Assembly (NCBI GenBank): GCA_025924495.1 | Contig: JAICIG010000082.1 | Coordinates: forward strand, 1 to 21,311 | From: Pirellulales bacterium | Lineage (GTDB): Bacteria; Planctomycetota; Planctomycetia; Pirellulales; JAICIG01 | DNA: 21,311 nt | Direction: 5' to 3' | In this document: piece after piece, positions 14,784 to 21,311 of the stretch | Position numbering within the stretch: the first letter of the stretch is position 1 | Layout of the letters: every line of letters begins with the position of its first letter | The notes under the pieces: model-generated | The model's database searches: none | The model's input: only the letters and a program-made list of their open reading frames with translations | What the model was told of the DNA's origin: nothing | Translations under genes and position numbers: made by a program

Positions 14784-17192
14784 ATGGATCGAACCAGGAG
14801 TTACGCGCGACCGGCGATGATTGCGCTCGGGCTCTGCGCCTTGCTCTGCCAAGGCTGCGCCTACGGGCGTCTGCCGCGCATCGATCCGACCGGTGAGCAT
14901 TTCTTTGTGCCGGGGCCGATCACCTACGCAGAAGAGCCGGCGCCCGCCTGGCCTCATTTTCAGCATCATCAGCTCATCAAGGTGCAGGTCACGCCTTCGA
15001 AGATCATCGCGCCCGTGGGCAGCGAAGTCGTGTTGCTTGCCGGGGTCTGCGCGGCCGACGGATATATGTACGCCAACCAGGAAGTGGAATGGATGCTCGC
15101 CCCGGGCGGCGTCGGGCAATTCATCGCGCTCGGTCGAAAGAGTCCGCTCGACTGGATCGTCGGCTTCAATACATGGCCTCGCAAAGTGAATAGCACCTAT
15201 GCCATTGGCACGACCTCCTCGCGTTATTTGTGTTTGACTCGCGGCACGCCGACGCCCACGGACGATTTGCCGGTCCAGCGCGGTCAGGCTTGGATCTCGG
15301 TCACGTCGCCGGTCGAGGGCACGAGCTTCGTGACCGCGCACGCGCCCAGCGTCAAGGCTTGGGACGGCCACGCGCAGACCGCCACAATTCAATGGGTCGA
15401 CGCCGAATTCGTCTTCCCGCCTCCTGCCGTCAATCCGGCAGGCACGAAGCACGTTTTCACGACCACGGTCACTCGCCACTCCAGCCAGAATCCCATCGAG
15501 GGCTGGCGCGTGCGTTATGAAATCACGGGCGGGCCGGCGGCCGGCTTTTCGCCCGACGGGGCCAAAGTCGTCGAAGTGCCGACCAACGAACTCGGCCAGG
15601 CGAGCGCGGAGATCTATCAACTGGAGCCCGCCCCCGGCACGAATATGGTGGCGATTCAGGTGATTCGGCCGGCGGAGGCGGCGCTGGGCGCCGATCGGTT
15701 CGTAGTTGGCAACGGCAATACGCACAAGACATGGAGCTCGCCCGGCATTTCCTTGCGTAAAACCGGCCCGGCGCAAGGGTTCGTCGGCGACACGCTCGTC
15801 TATCGCATTGAAGTGCGCAATCCGGGCGATCTGACGGCTAAAGAAGTAACCATCAGCGACCAGATCGCGGAAGGATTGACCTTTGTCAGCAGCAATCCGC
15901 CCGCACAGCCAGCGAACGGCAAACTCGAATGGCGCCTCGGCGATCTGCTTAACGGCGAAGGGCGCACGGTCGAAGTCAATCTCCGCGCTGATCGTCCCGG
16001 CACGGTGAACAACTGCGCGAGCGTTAGCACGGCCGAGAACCTGACGGCGCAGGATTGTGCGGCGACGACCGTCCTGGTGCAATCGCTCCGCGTCGAGGTC
16101 GCCGGCCCGCCGCAAGTCGGCGTTGGGCAGGAAGCGACCTTCGAGGCTCGCATAACCAATGCAGGCTCCACGGCGCTCACGGGGTTGATTCTTGTGGACC
16201 GCTACGATGCTGGGCTGCAGCATGTTTCCAATACGAATCCGATGGAGCGGGATCTGGGCGATCTCCAGCCAGGCGAGACGCGCGTCGTCTCGATCACCTT
16301 CCGCGCCGCGACGCCGGGTCAGCTGTGCCATACGGTCGAAGTGCAGGCGGCAGGCAGCCGGGGATCGCTTGGCAGCGGCAAGGCATGTGTCACGGCCGTC
16401 GGCGCCGCAGCCGTACCACCGCCGAATGCAGGCGCTGTCACGCCGCGACCGGGCGCCGGTGCGCCGGGGCAAAAACCGATTCTTTCTCTCAAGAAATCGG
16501 GACCGGACAAACTCAATGTCGGCGACATTGCCGAGTTCCAAATTGAGGTCACGAACACCGGCGCCGTCGCCGCCACGCAACTCAAGGTGGTCGATCATTA
16601 CGATCCTTCGCTGGAGCCGACGACCGCCACGGTCGGCTATGGCATGACCGGAGCGGACCTGGTCTGGGAGGTCGCCGAGTTAGCGCCCGGAAAATCGATT
16701 CGCTTCCGAGTTAATTGCAAGTGCATCGAGCAAGCCGCGAAGTCATGCAATCGCGCCACGGTCACGTCTCAAGAGGGCGCCAGGGCGGAAGACGACGCGT
16801 GTTTGGTCATTACGCCGCCGATTGGCGGCGTCAGCGTAAACGTTGCCGAAAGGGCCGACCCGCTGACGGTCGGCGAGCAGACCAGTTATGAAATCCGCGT
16901 GACGAACCACACCCAGACCTCCCAGCGCCAAGTCGTCGCAACTGTGACCTTGCCGGCTGGCATGATTCCGTTAAGGATCGGGACAAAGGGCCCCGGAAAG
17001 TTCGTGATGGATGGGCAGGTCGTCCGCTTCGAACCCGTTGCCGAGTTGGCGCCGGGCGGCCACCTGGACTACAGCGTGCAGGTGCGCGCCCAGCAAGCGG
17101 GGAAAGCGCGTTGCCAAGTGCAGGTAACCGCACAGAACCTTAAGGCGCCAATCACTGCGGAAGAATCGACAGATATCATCCTCTCGAAGTGA
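14784..17192 (+). CDS. DUF11-repeat cell-surface lipoprotein (802 aa)
   Basis: The signal (RTRSYARPAMIALGLCALLC) ends in the lipobox LCQGC with the lipid Cys at 25. Residues 60-320 form an Ig-like beta region (VTPSKIIAPVGSEVVLLAGV; later TNELGQASAEIYQL as in big-type domains). Four DUF11-like beta-sandwich repeats follow at about 321-432, 435-540, 567-677 and 683-800, with a Pro/Gly-rich linker (545-565) between the second and third. Typical phrases are GFVGDTLVYRIEVRNPGDLTA and LNVGDIAEFQIEVTNTGAVA. Repeats 1-3 each carry a Cys pair (C411/C425, C515/C535, C655/C673) likely to form a disulfide; repeat 4 keeps only C777. By family this is a structural envelope protein; the exact role is unknown. 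The ATG at 14784 is kept because it gives a complete lipoprotein signal; an ATG at 14817 is the alternative. Confidence 0.88.
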   Translation: MDRTRSYARPAMIALGLCALLCQGCAYGRLPRIDPTGEHFFVPGPITYAEEPAPAWPHFQHHQLIKVQVTPSKIIAPVGSEVVLLAGVCAADGYMYANQEVEWMLAPGGVGQFIALGRKSPLDWIVGFNTWPRKVNSTYAIGTTSSRYLCLTRGTPTPTDDLPVQRGQAWISVTSPVEGTSFVTAHAPSVKAWDGHAQTATIQWVDAEFVFPPPAVNPAGTKHVFTTTVTRHSSQNPIEGWRVRYEITGGPAAGFSPDGAKVVEVPTNELGQASAEIYQLEPAPGTNMVAIQVIRPAEAALGADRFVVGNGNTHKTWSSPGISLRKTGPAQGFVGDTLVYRIEVRNPGDLTAKEVTISDQIAEGLTFVSSNPPAQPANGKLEWRLGDLLNGEGRTVEVNLRADRPGTVNNCASVSTAENLTAQDCAATTVLVQSLRVEVAGPPQVGVGQEATFEARITNAGSTALTGLILVDRYDAGLQHVSNTNPMERDLGDLQPGETRVVSITFRAATPGQLCHTVEVQAAGSRGSLGSGKACVTAVGAAAVPPPNAGAVTPRPGAGAPGQKPILSLKKSGPDKLNVGDIAEFQIEVTNTGAVAATQLKVVDHYDPSLEPTTATVGYGMTGADLVWEVAELAPGKSIRFRVNCKCIEQAAKSCNRATVTSQEGARAEDDACLVITPPIGGVSVNVAERADPLTVGEQTSYEIRVTNHTQTSQRQVVATVTLPAGMIPLRIGTKGPGKFVMDGQVVRFEPVAELAPGGHLDYSVQVRAQQAGKARCQVQVTAQNLKAPITAEESTDIILSK

Positions 17193-17270
17193 ACAAACGC
17201 CTTTGCCGGCTCGCATCGCACGATGAGGTAAACGCGTCTGCGCAGATGCCGCCGGGGCGCGACCGCGGCC

Positions 17271-17303
17271 GAAAAGCCTCGCCCGGCGTAAGCCGAGCAA
17301 GGC
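17271..17303 (-). terminator. Intrinsic terminator of cphA
   Basis: Read leftward, a 12-base arm (17303-17292) pairs with 17287-17276 around the loop TTAC, using two G:U pairs and otherwise Watson-Crick, and is followed by CTTTT. The G:U pairs become A-C mismatches on the other strand, which assigns it to minus-strand transcripts, i.e. cphA. The U-run is short. Confidence 0.65.
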
Positions 17304-17348
17304 CTCTTACGAACAGCCGATTCGATTGCTCCGCTTGCGAAGCGGCAA

Positions 17349-20069
17349 CTAAGCGATGATGCCGACCGTTTGCCGGTGGGGCGTCTCGGCCGACCGCTCG
17401 GCGGCTGATGTGCCATCGGTCGCAGCCGGAGACACTGCCTGCCGCAGGTCGATCTCGCGGCCTGGCACGCGCTGTTGCAGATACTTCTTCACGAACTCGA
17501 CCGTCTCGTCGACAACGTCGGCCTGGATGACCAGCAGTTCGCCCGGCTGGGCCGTTTGCAGGGCCATCTCGACGGCTTTCAGCGCGCCTTGAATCTCGAC
17601 AATTTCCGGTACGTAGGCGGCTCGTTCGAGGCCGCGACGAATGAAGGCCATGATTTCGCCTTCGGCGCGTCCGCGGCGGTAGTGGTCTTCATAAAGAATG
17701 ACGCGGTCGAATTCATCGCCCAAGAGTTCGCCTTGTTCGATCAGGTCGCAATCGCGACGATCGCCCGCAGACGAGTAAACGATCGAACGCCGCACGTGCG
17801 GGAACTGATCGACGACTTCGATGAGCGAGGCCAGCGCCGAGGCGTTGTGTCCATAATCGATGATTACGGTCGAATCGCCGATTTCCAGCAAATTGAAGCG
17901 TCCGGGCGATTGGTGCAGATTCGCTGCGAACGATTCCAGCGCCATCCGCACGGCATCGAATGTGAAACCGGCGGCCCAACCGGCGCCTGCGGTCGCCAAC
18001 GCATTCTCGACTTGAAAACCGACGCGGCCGCGATGGGTTAGCGGCACTCGATCGAGCGAAATAATGGGCGTTTCGTGCGCGCCCTCGGCCGCGATCATCT
18101 GGCCGTCCCGCACGAACAGCACGCGCCCGTTTTTGTGGCGGTGGGCCGCGATCATCGGATCGTCAGCGCGTTGCGAGAAGAAAATGACTGAACCTGGGCA
18201 CTTCTCGGCCATGGCGGCGACGAGCGGATCGTCCGCCTTGAGCACCGCGGTGCCGTTGGGCGAAAGCGCCTCGACAACGGTGCGTTTCACGCGTGCCAAA
18301 TCTTCCAAAGTCTGGATGTCGCCGGCGCCGAGGTGATCGCCGTCGGCCAGATTGGTGACGACGGCCACGTCGCACAGATCGAAGCCGAGACCCTCGCGGA
18401 GGATGCCGCCGCGCGCTGTTTCCAAGACGGCGGCTTCGACGCGCGGATTCATCAGCACGGCGCGGGCGCTTTGCGGTCCGCTGCAGTCGCCCGTGTCGAT
18501 GCGCCGGCCGTCGATGAAGATGCCGTCGGTGCAAGTCATGCCCACGTGGGCGCCTTGCGAGGCGAACAGATGCGCGATGAACCGCGTAGTCGTGGTTTTG
18601 CCGTTCGTGCCGGTGACTGCGACGATCGGAATGCGTCCCGTTTCGCCGGGCTCGAACATCAAGTCGATAATCGCTTCGCCGACTGCTCGGGGCGTTCCGA
18701 CCGAGGGCTCGATGTGCATCCGCAAGCCGGGGCCGGCGTTGACTTCGACGACCGCGCCTTGCTGCTCGTCGAGCGGGCGGCTGATGTCGCCCGCCACTCC
18801 GTCGATCCCGGCAATGTCCAGACCGACTACTTTGGCAGCGTCGACCGCGCGGGCGGCCACATCGGGGTGCACGAGGTCGGTCACGTCGGTCGCCGTGCCT
18901 CCGGTGCTCAAGTTGCCGTTACGGCGAATCAGCACTTTCGTGCCGGCGGCAGGCGTCGAATCAGGGACGAGTTGTTGCTCGCTGAGTACGCCCATGGCGA
19001 TCGAATCGAGGCGAATGCGGCTCAGCGGCGTGGCGTGGTCGTTCCCGCGTCGAGGATCGGCGTTCACCTGGTCGACCAATTCGGCCACCGTATGCACGCC
19101 ATCGCCAATGACATGAGCCGGCTCGCGCCGCGCGGCGGCGACAAGTTTATCGCCGACGATCAGCAAGCGATGGTCCGCCCCTGCAATAAATCGCTCCACG
19201 ACAATGGAAGAGCCTTCCTGCCGGGCGGCGACATAAGCCGCTCGCACTTGTTCTTCGGTGGTCAGGTAGGCGGCGACGCCGCGCCCCTGGTTGCCGTAGC
19301 GCGGCTTGACCACGACCGGCATGCCGATCTCCTGGGCGGCGGCCCAAGCGTCGTCGGCGTCCGTCACCGGCCGCCCTTCAGGCGTGGGCACGCCGACGCT
19401 GCGGAGCAACGAGCGAGTGAGGTCCTTGTCCTGGGCGATCGATTCGGCGATGGCGCCGGTGCGATCGGTTTCGCCGGCCAGGATGCGGCGCTGCTTCGCG
19501 CCGTAGCCGAGTTGCACCAAATTGCCTTCGTTTAATCGCCGCGCGGGAATGCCTCGCTTCACCGCTGCGTTGACGATGGCGCGCGTGCTCGGGCCCAGGC
19601 GCACATCCTGGTTCAGCTCGCTGAGTCTCGCGACTTCCGCTTTCACGTCGTAAGGGCGATCGTAGATCGCCGACAGCACCAATTCCAAGCCGGCTTCGAT
19701 GCAGGCCTTGGCAAAGGCCTCGTCCTGGTACTCGATAACGACCTTGTAGACGCCCTCCTGAGACGTTTCGCGAGCGCGGCCGTAGCCCACTTCGCTGCCG
19801 GCGAGCGATTGTAACTCCAGAGTGACGTGCTCGAGGATATGGCCCGGCCAAGTGCCGCGGCGGAGACGCTCGAAGAAGCCGCCGCGCTCGCCGATGCTGC
19901 ACCGATGTTCAATCATCGTCGGCAGCCAGGACATCAAACGCTCGTTGAACCCGGGCAGCTCGTTGGATGGAGAGTCCTTCAACTCCTCCAAGTCGACCCA
20001 AGCTTCGAGGACGGGGAAGTTGGCCCAGATATTAGGACCGCGCAACGACAGAATCTTCAGAATCTTCAT
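17349..20069 (-). CDS. cphA: Cyanophycin synthetase
   Basis: The 906-residue enzyme polymerises Asp and Arg with ATP into multi-L-arginyl-poly-L-aspartate, a nitrogen/carbon store in the cytoplasm. Domains in order: an N-terminal CphA domain (1-160) with GHILEHVTLELQSLAG (76-91); an ATP-grasp domain (about 215-475) with VVVKPRYGNQGRGVAAY and VVEVNAGPGLRMHIEPSVGT, which activates the backbone carboxylate for Asp addition; and a Mur-ligase-like domain with the P-loop VTGTNGKTTTTR (485-496), LETARGGILREGLGF (549-563) and DYGHNASAL (738-746), for Arg addition. Length is in the normal range (about 870-910), and both ATP sites are intact. The last 35 residues are a variable tail. The ATG at 20069 begins the conserved MKILKILSLRGPN. 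No cphB or second cphA lies nearby. It converges on the DUF11 gene. Confidence 0.95.
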   Translation of the reverse strand: MKILKILSLRGPNIWANFPVLEAWVDLEELKDSPSNELPGFNERLMSWLPTMIEHRCSIGERGGFFERLRRGTWPGHILEHVTLELQSLAGSEVGYGRARETSQEGVYKVVIEYQDEAFAKACIEAGLELVLSAIYDRPYDVKAEVARLSELNQDVRLGPSTRAIVNAAVKRGIPARRLNEGNLVQLGYGAKQRRILAGETDRTGAIAESIAQDKDLTRSLLRSVGVPTPEGRPVTDADDAWAAAQEIGMPVVVKPRYGNQGRGVAAYLTTEEQVRAAYVAARQEGSSIVVERFIAGADHRLLIVGDKLVAAARREPAHVIGDGVHTVAELVDQVNADPRRGNDHATPLSRIRLDSIAMGVLSEQQLVPDSTPAAGTKVLIRRNGNLSTGGTATDVTDLVHPDVAARAVDAAKVVGLDIAGIDGVAGDISRPLDEQQGAVVEVNAGPGLRMHIEPSVGTPRAVGEAIIDLMFEPGETGRIPIVAVTGTNGKTTTTRFIAHLFASQGAHVGMTCTDGIFIDGRRIDTGDCSGPQSARAVLMNPRVEAAVLETARGGILREGLGFDLCDVAVVTNLADGDHLGAGDIQTLEDLARVKRTVVEALSPNGTAVLKADDPLVAAMAEKCPGSVIFFSQRADDPMIAAHRHKNGRVLFVRDGQMIAAEGAHETPIISLDRVPLTHRGRVGFQVENALATAGAGWAAGFTFDAVRMALESFAANLHQSPGRFNLLEIGDSTVIIDYGHNASALASLIEVVDQFPHVRRSIVYSSAGDRRDCDLIEQGELLGDEFDRVILYEDHYRRGRAEGEIMAFIRRGLERAAYVPEIVEIQGALKAVEMALQTAQPGELLVIQADVVDETVEFVKKYLQQRVPGREIDLRQAVSPAATDGTSAAERSAETPHRQTVGIIA

Positions 20070-20696
20070 GCCTCTACGCTCAGTGCCTCTCTAAACAACG
20101 AGGATATGCGCCCCATGGATGGCTGTGCCGCCGGGAATGTTCCAGCCCCGGCGCTTGACATACAGAGTACGCGAGAAATGGCCAAGCAGTTTGATGCTAA
20201 CCGAAAAACGGCGATTTGCTACACTATTTTTCGGAGATTTGCGGCCTGCTTATCGACGGCTTCGGTTCGACGAACCGTTGGTTTCTCGCGGGAGGTGGCG
20301 GAACGACCACGTCCAGATTCATTGCACCTCATCGGAGCGGCATCGCTCCGTGGATGATCTCTATTATCGGAATCTCCATCCATATTAGTAGTACCGTTTC
20401 AGCCCGCCCCTATAGTTTGCCCGGCCGGCGCCGGTCCTTCGGTCCGCGCATCAGGAATCAAGCAATAATCGGTCATTTTTTGCCGCACAGAGCCAATCTC
20501 TAGTAATTGGCGTCGATAATTGCTGGGTTACGCGATTTCGCCGCAATTCCATTCGCTGCCTGATGCGGAACGTGCTTTGTGCCAAACCGTGTCGATTCTT
20601 ACAATGAGACAAGTGCGTCCGGGGCGGTGCAACAATTGAGCCGCGGCCGGCGTCGCCGCCGGTCACCCCGCGCAACCTCTTGGAGTGGACAGTCTT
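20070..20696. other. Large divergent intergenic region with several hairpins
   Basis: About 630 bases between cphA (leftward) and the ABC gene (rightward), without a believable ORF. Dyads seen: CCGAAAAA (20201-20208)/TTTTTCGG (20227-20234); CGGTTC-GAC-GAACCG at 20263-20277; CGGAGCG-GCAT-CGCTCCG at 20333-20350; and CCGGCG-TCGC-CGCCGG at 20647-20662. The region should hold promoters for both genes and could encode a small RNA. No known RNA family was recognised. Confidence 0.45.
20577..20605 (+). promoter_or_regulatory. Candidate sigma70-type promoter for the ABC transporter gene
   Basis: TACAAT (20600-20605, 5 of 6 to consensus) lies exactly 17 bases after TTGTGC (20577-20582, 3 of 6). It would give a leader of about 85 bases, with a 6-bp GC hairpin at 20647-20662, ahead of the start near 20697. 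Confidence 0.38.
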
Positions 20697-21311
20697 TTGA
20701 ACGATAAAGCCGACGCCTGTCGCTTGCTGCCGGAGCATTGGCGAGAGACGGTTCGCAACCAGCTTGAGTTCGGCGAGACCGTTTTGGCTTGGTTTGAGCC
20801 AGATCTGAATAGTCGGCTGCGCTTCGCTCGCGAATTAGTCGTAGTCACCGATCGCCGCGTGCTCAGCGGCGCCGCCCCGGAGGCGCCCGCGACAGCTCCC
20901 GTCGCCGGCGCGCCCTGGAAAAGCTGGCCGCTGGAAACCGTGGTCCGTTTGGACTGTGCCCAACGGGCGGGGGTCGGCACGCTCGAGCTGCTTTCCGACC
21001 AGGAGCGCCTGGCCCATTGGCGGTACACGCTAGGCCGCTCGGCGAACGCTACCCGTCTGGTGCAGCAATTTGAGGCTTTCCGTCGCGCCGGACCGGCAAG
21101 CAAGCTCGAAGCGGAGTCGCCTGCGGATCGCGAAATCGCCGTATGTCCCAGCTGCGGAATGGACATTTCGCCAGGGGCTGCCGGTTGCCCGAATTGCGCC
21201 GGCGGCAAGACTCCGCGCCAAACTGCCGCTTTATTTCGACTCCTGCAGTTCGCCCGACCTCGCCGTGGCGCCGTGGCTTTGGGATTTGCCCTGACGCTGG
21301 CGAGCACGGCC
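20697..21311 (+). CDS. ABC transporter (permease-ATPase) N-terminal part, with PH-like and zinc-ribbon extension
   Basis: The gene runs off the right edge; 205 residues are visible. Residues about 20-130 look like a bacterial PH-like fold (FGETVLAWFEPDLNSRLRF, ELVVVTDRRVLSG, WPLETVVRLD, GVGTLELLSDQERLAHWRY). A four-Cys zinc ribbon follows (CPSCG at 150 and CPNC at 164). Then QTAALFRLLQFARPRRGAVA and the hydrophobic LGFALTLAST read as the start of the first membrane helix of an exporter-type ABC permease. The assignment comes from memory of planctomycete ABC transporters that share this layout; the ATPase domain is outside the window. The TTG at 20697 is the suggested start, with GGAG 11 bases upstream; a GTG at 20685 is also in frame. 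The substrate cannot be inferred. Confidence 0.6.
   Translation, partial: MNDKADACRLLPEHWRETVRNQLEFGETVLAWFEPDLNSRLRFARELVVVTDRRVLSGAAPEAPATAPVAGAPWKSWPLETVVRLDCAQRAGVGTLELLSDQERLAHWRYTLGRSANATRLVQQFEAFRRAGPASKLEAESPADREIAVCPSCGMDISPGAAGCPNCAGGKTPRQTAALFRLLQFARPRRGAVALGFALTLASTA

Noticed and set aside
14511..16598. 695-codon open frame on the minus strand
   Set aside because: It lies opposite the DUF11 lipoprotein gene, is extremely Arg-rich and has no domain character. It is a shadow of GC-rich codon usage.
18333..19535. 400-codon open frame on the plus strand
   Set aside because: It is antisense to cphA, whose motifs are complete in the other strand, and shows His/Arg/Ala-rich shadow composition and no recognisable motif.
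20255..20310. Possible tmRNA or tRNA piece (GGTTCGACGAACC, GGAGGTGGCG)
   Set aside because: The GGTTCGAC string only makes a tight 6-bp hairpin with a 3-base loop, not a T-arm with a 7-base loop. No acceptor stem, tag frame or CCA end could be found.

Overview
The window looks like chromosomal DNA from a planctomycete, probably of the Pirellula type. This rests on protein families: a Tat-exported DUF1501 protein, a PQQ-repeat beta-propeller protein with a WPQFLGPNRNG start, a thioredoxin-fold/CAP-like fusion, a DUF11-repeat lipoprotein, a TolC-like lipoprotein with a long Pro-rich tail, and several secreted proteins that resemble conserved planctomycete families without a named function. The DNA is GC-rich, and most of the long ORFs opposite real genes are shadows of that composition. 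No rRNA, tRNA, CRISPR array, phage gene or transposase was seen.

Layout. 1-377 is the 5' end of a PQQ-like beta-propeller gene on the minus strand. 378-1400 has no recognisable gene but carries a symmetric element of four hairpins with CTTTAG/CTAAAG cores. 1401-2822 is a DUF1501 gene (minus). 3086-3832 holds two small minus-strand genes separated by a terminator and an inverted repeat. A divergent intergenic region (3833-4165) with a three-tier nested stem structure precedes yjbQ (plus). A 34-bp tandem repeat that forms hairpins separates yjbQ from a convergent minus-strand operon: tolC-like (10230) > nagA-like > tmk > holB (ends 4700). A second minus-strand pair follows: a 655-aa secreted protein (13150-11183) and a 158-aa cytoplasmic-looking protein (11144-10668). 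Two plus-strand genes come next: a thioredoxin/CAP-like protein (13561-14469), followed by a very clear intrinsic terminator, and an 802-aa DUF11 lipoprotein (14784-17192). The minus-strand cyanophycin synthetase cphA (20069-17349) converges on it, with its own G:U-containing terminator. After about 630 bp of non-coding DNA the window ends in the 5' part of an ABC transporter gene (20697 onward, plus), with an unusual cytoplasmic N-terminal extension.

How the genes relate. tmk and holB are a common bacterial pair (dTMP kinase and the clamp-loader delta' subunit). Here they sit downstream of an amino-sugar deacetylase homologue and an outer-membrane efflux-type lipoprotein, so the operon mixes envelope and housekeeping functions. 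cphA implies that the cell can make cyanophycin as a nitrogen/carbon reserve, but no cyanophycinase gene lies in the window. The items most worth a second look are the NagA homologue that lacks the canonical metal-binding Glu, the mirror-symmetric hairpin element at 837-1062, the nested stem at 3980-4045 with a competing hairpin, and the secreted planctomycete-type proteins of unknown function.
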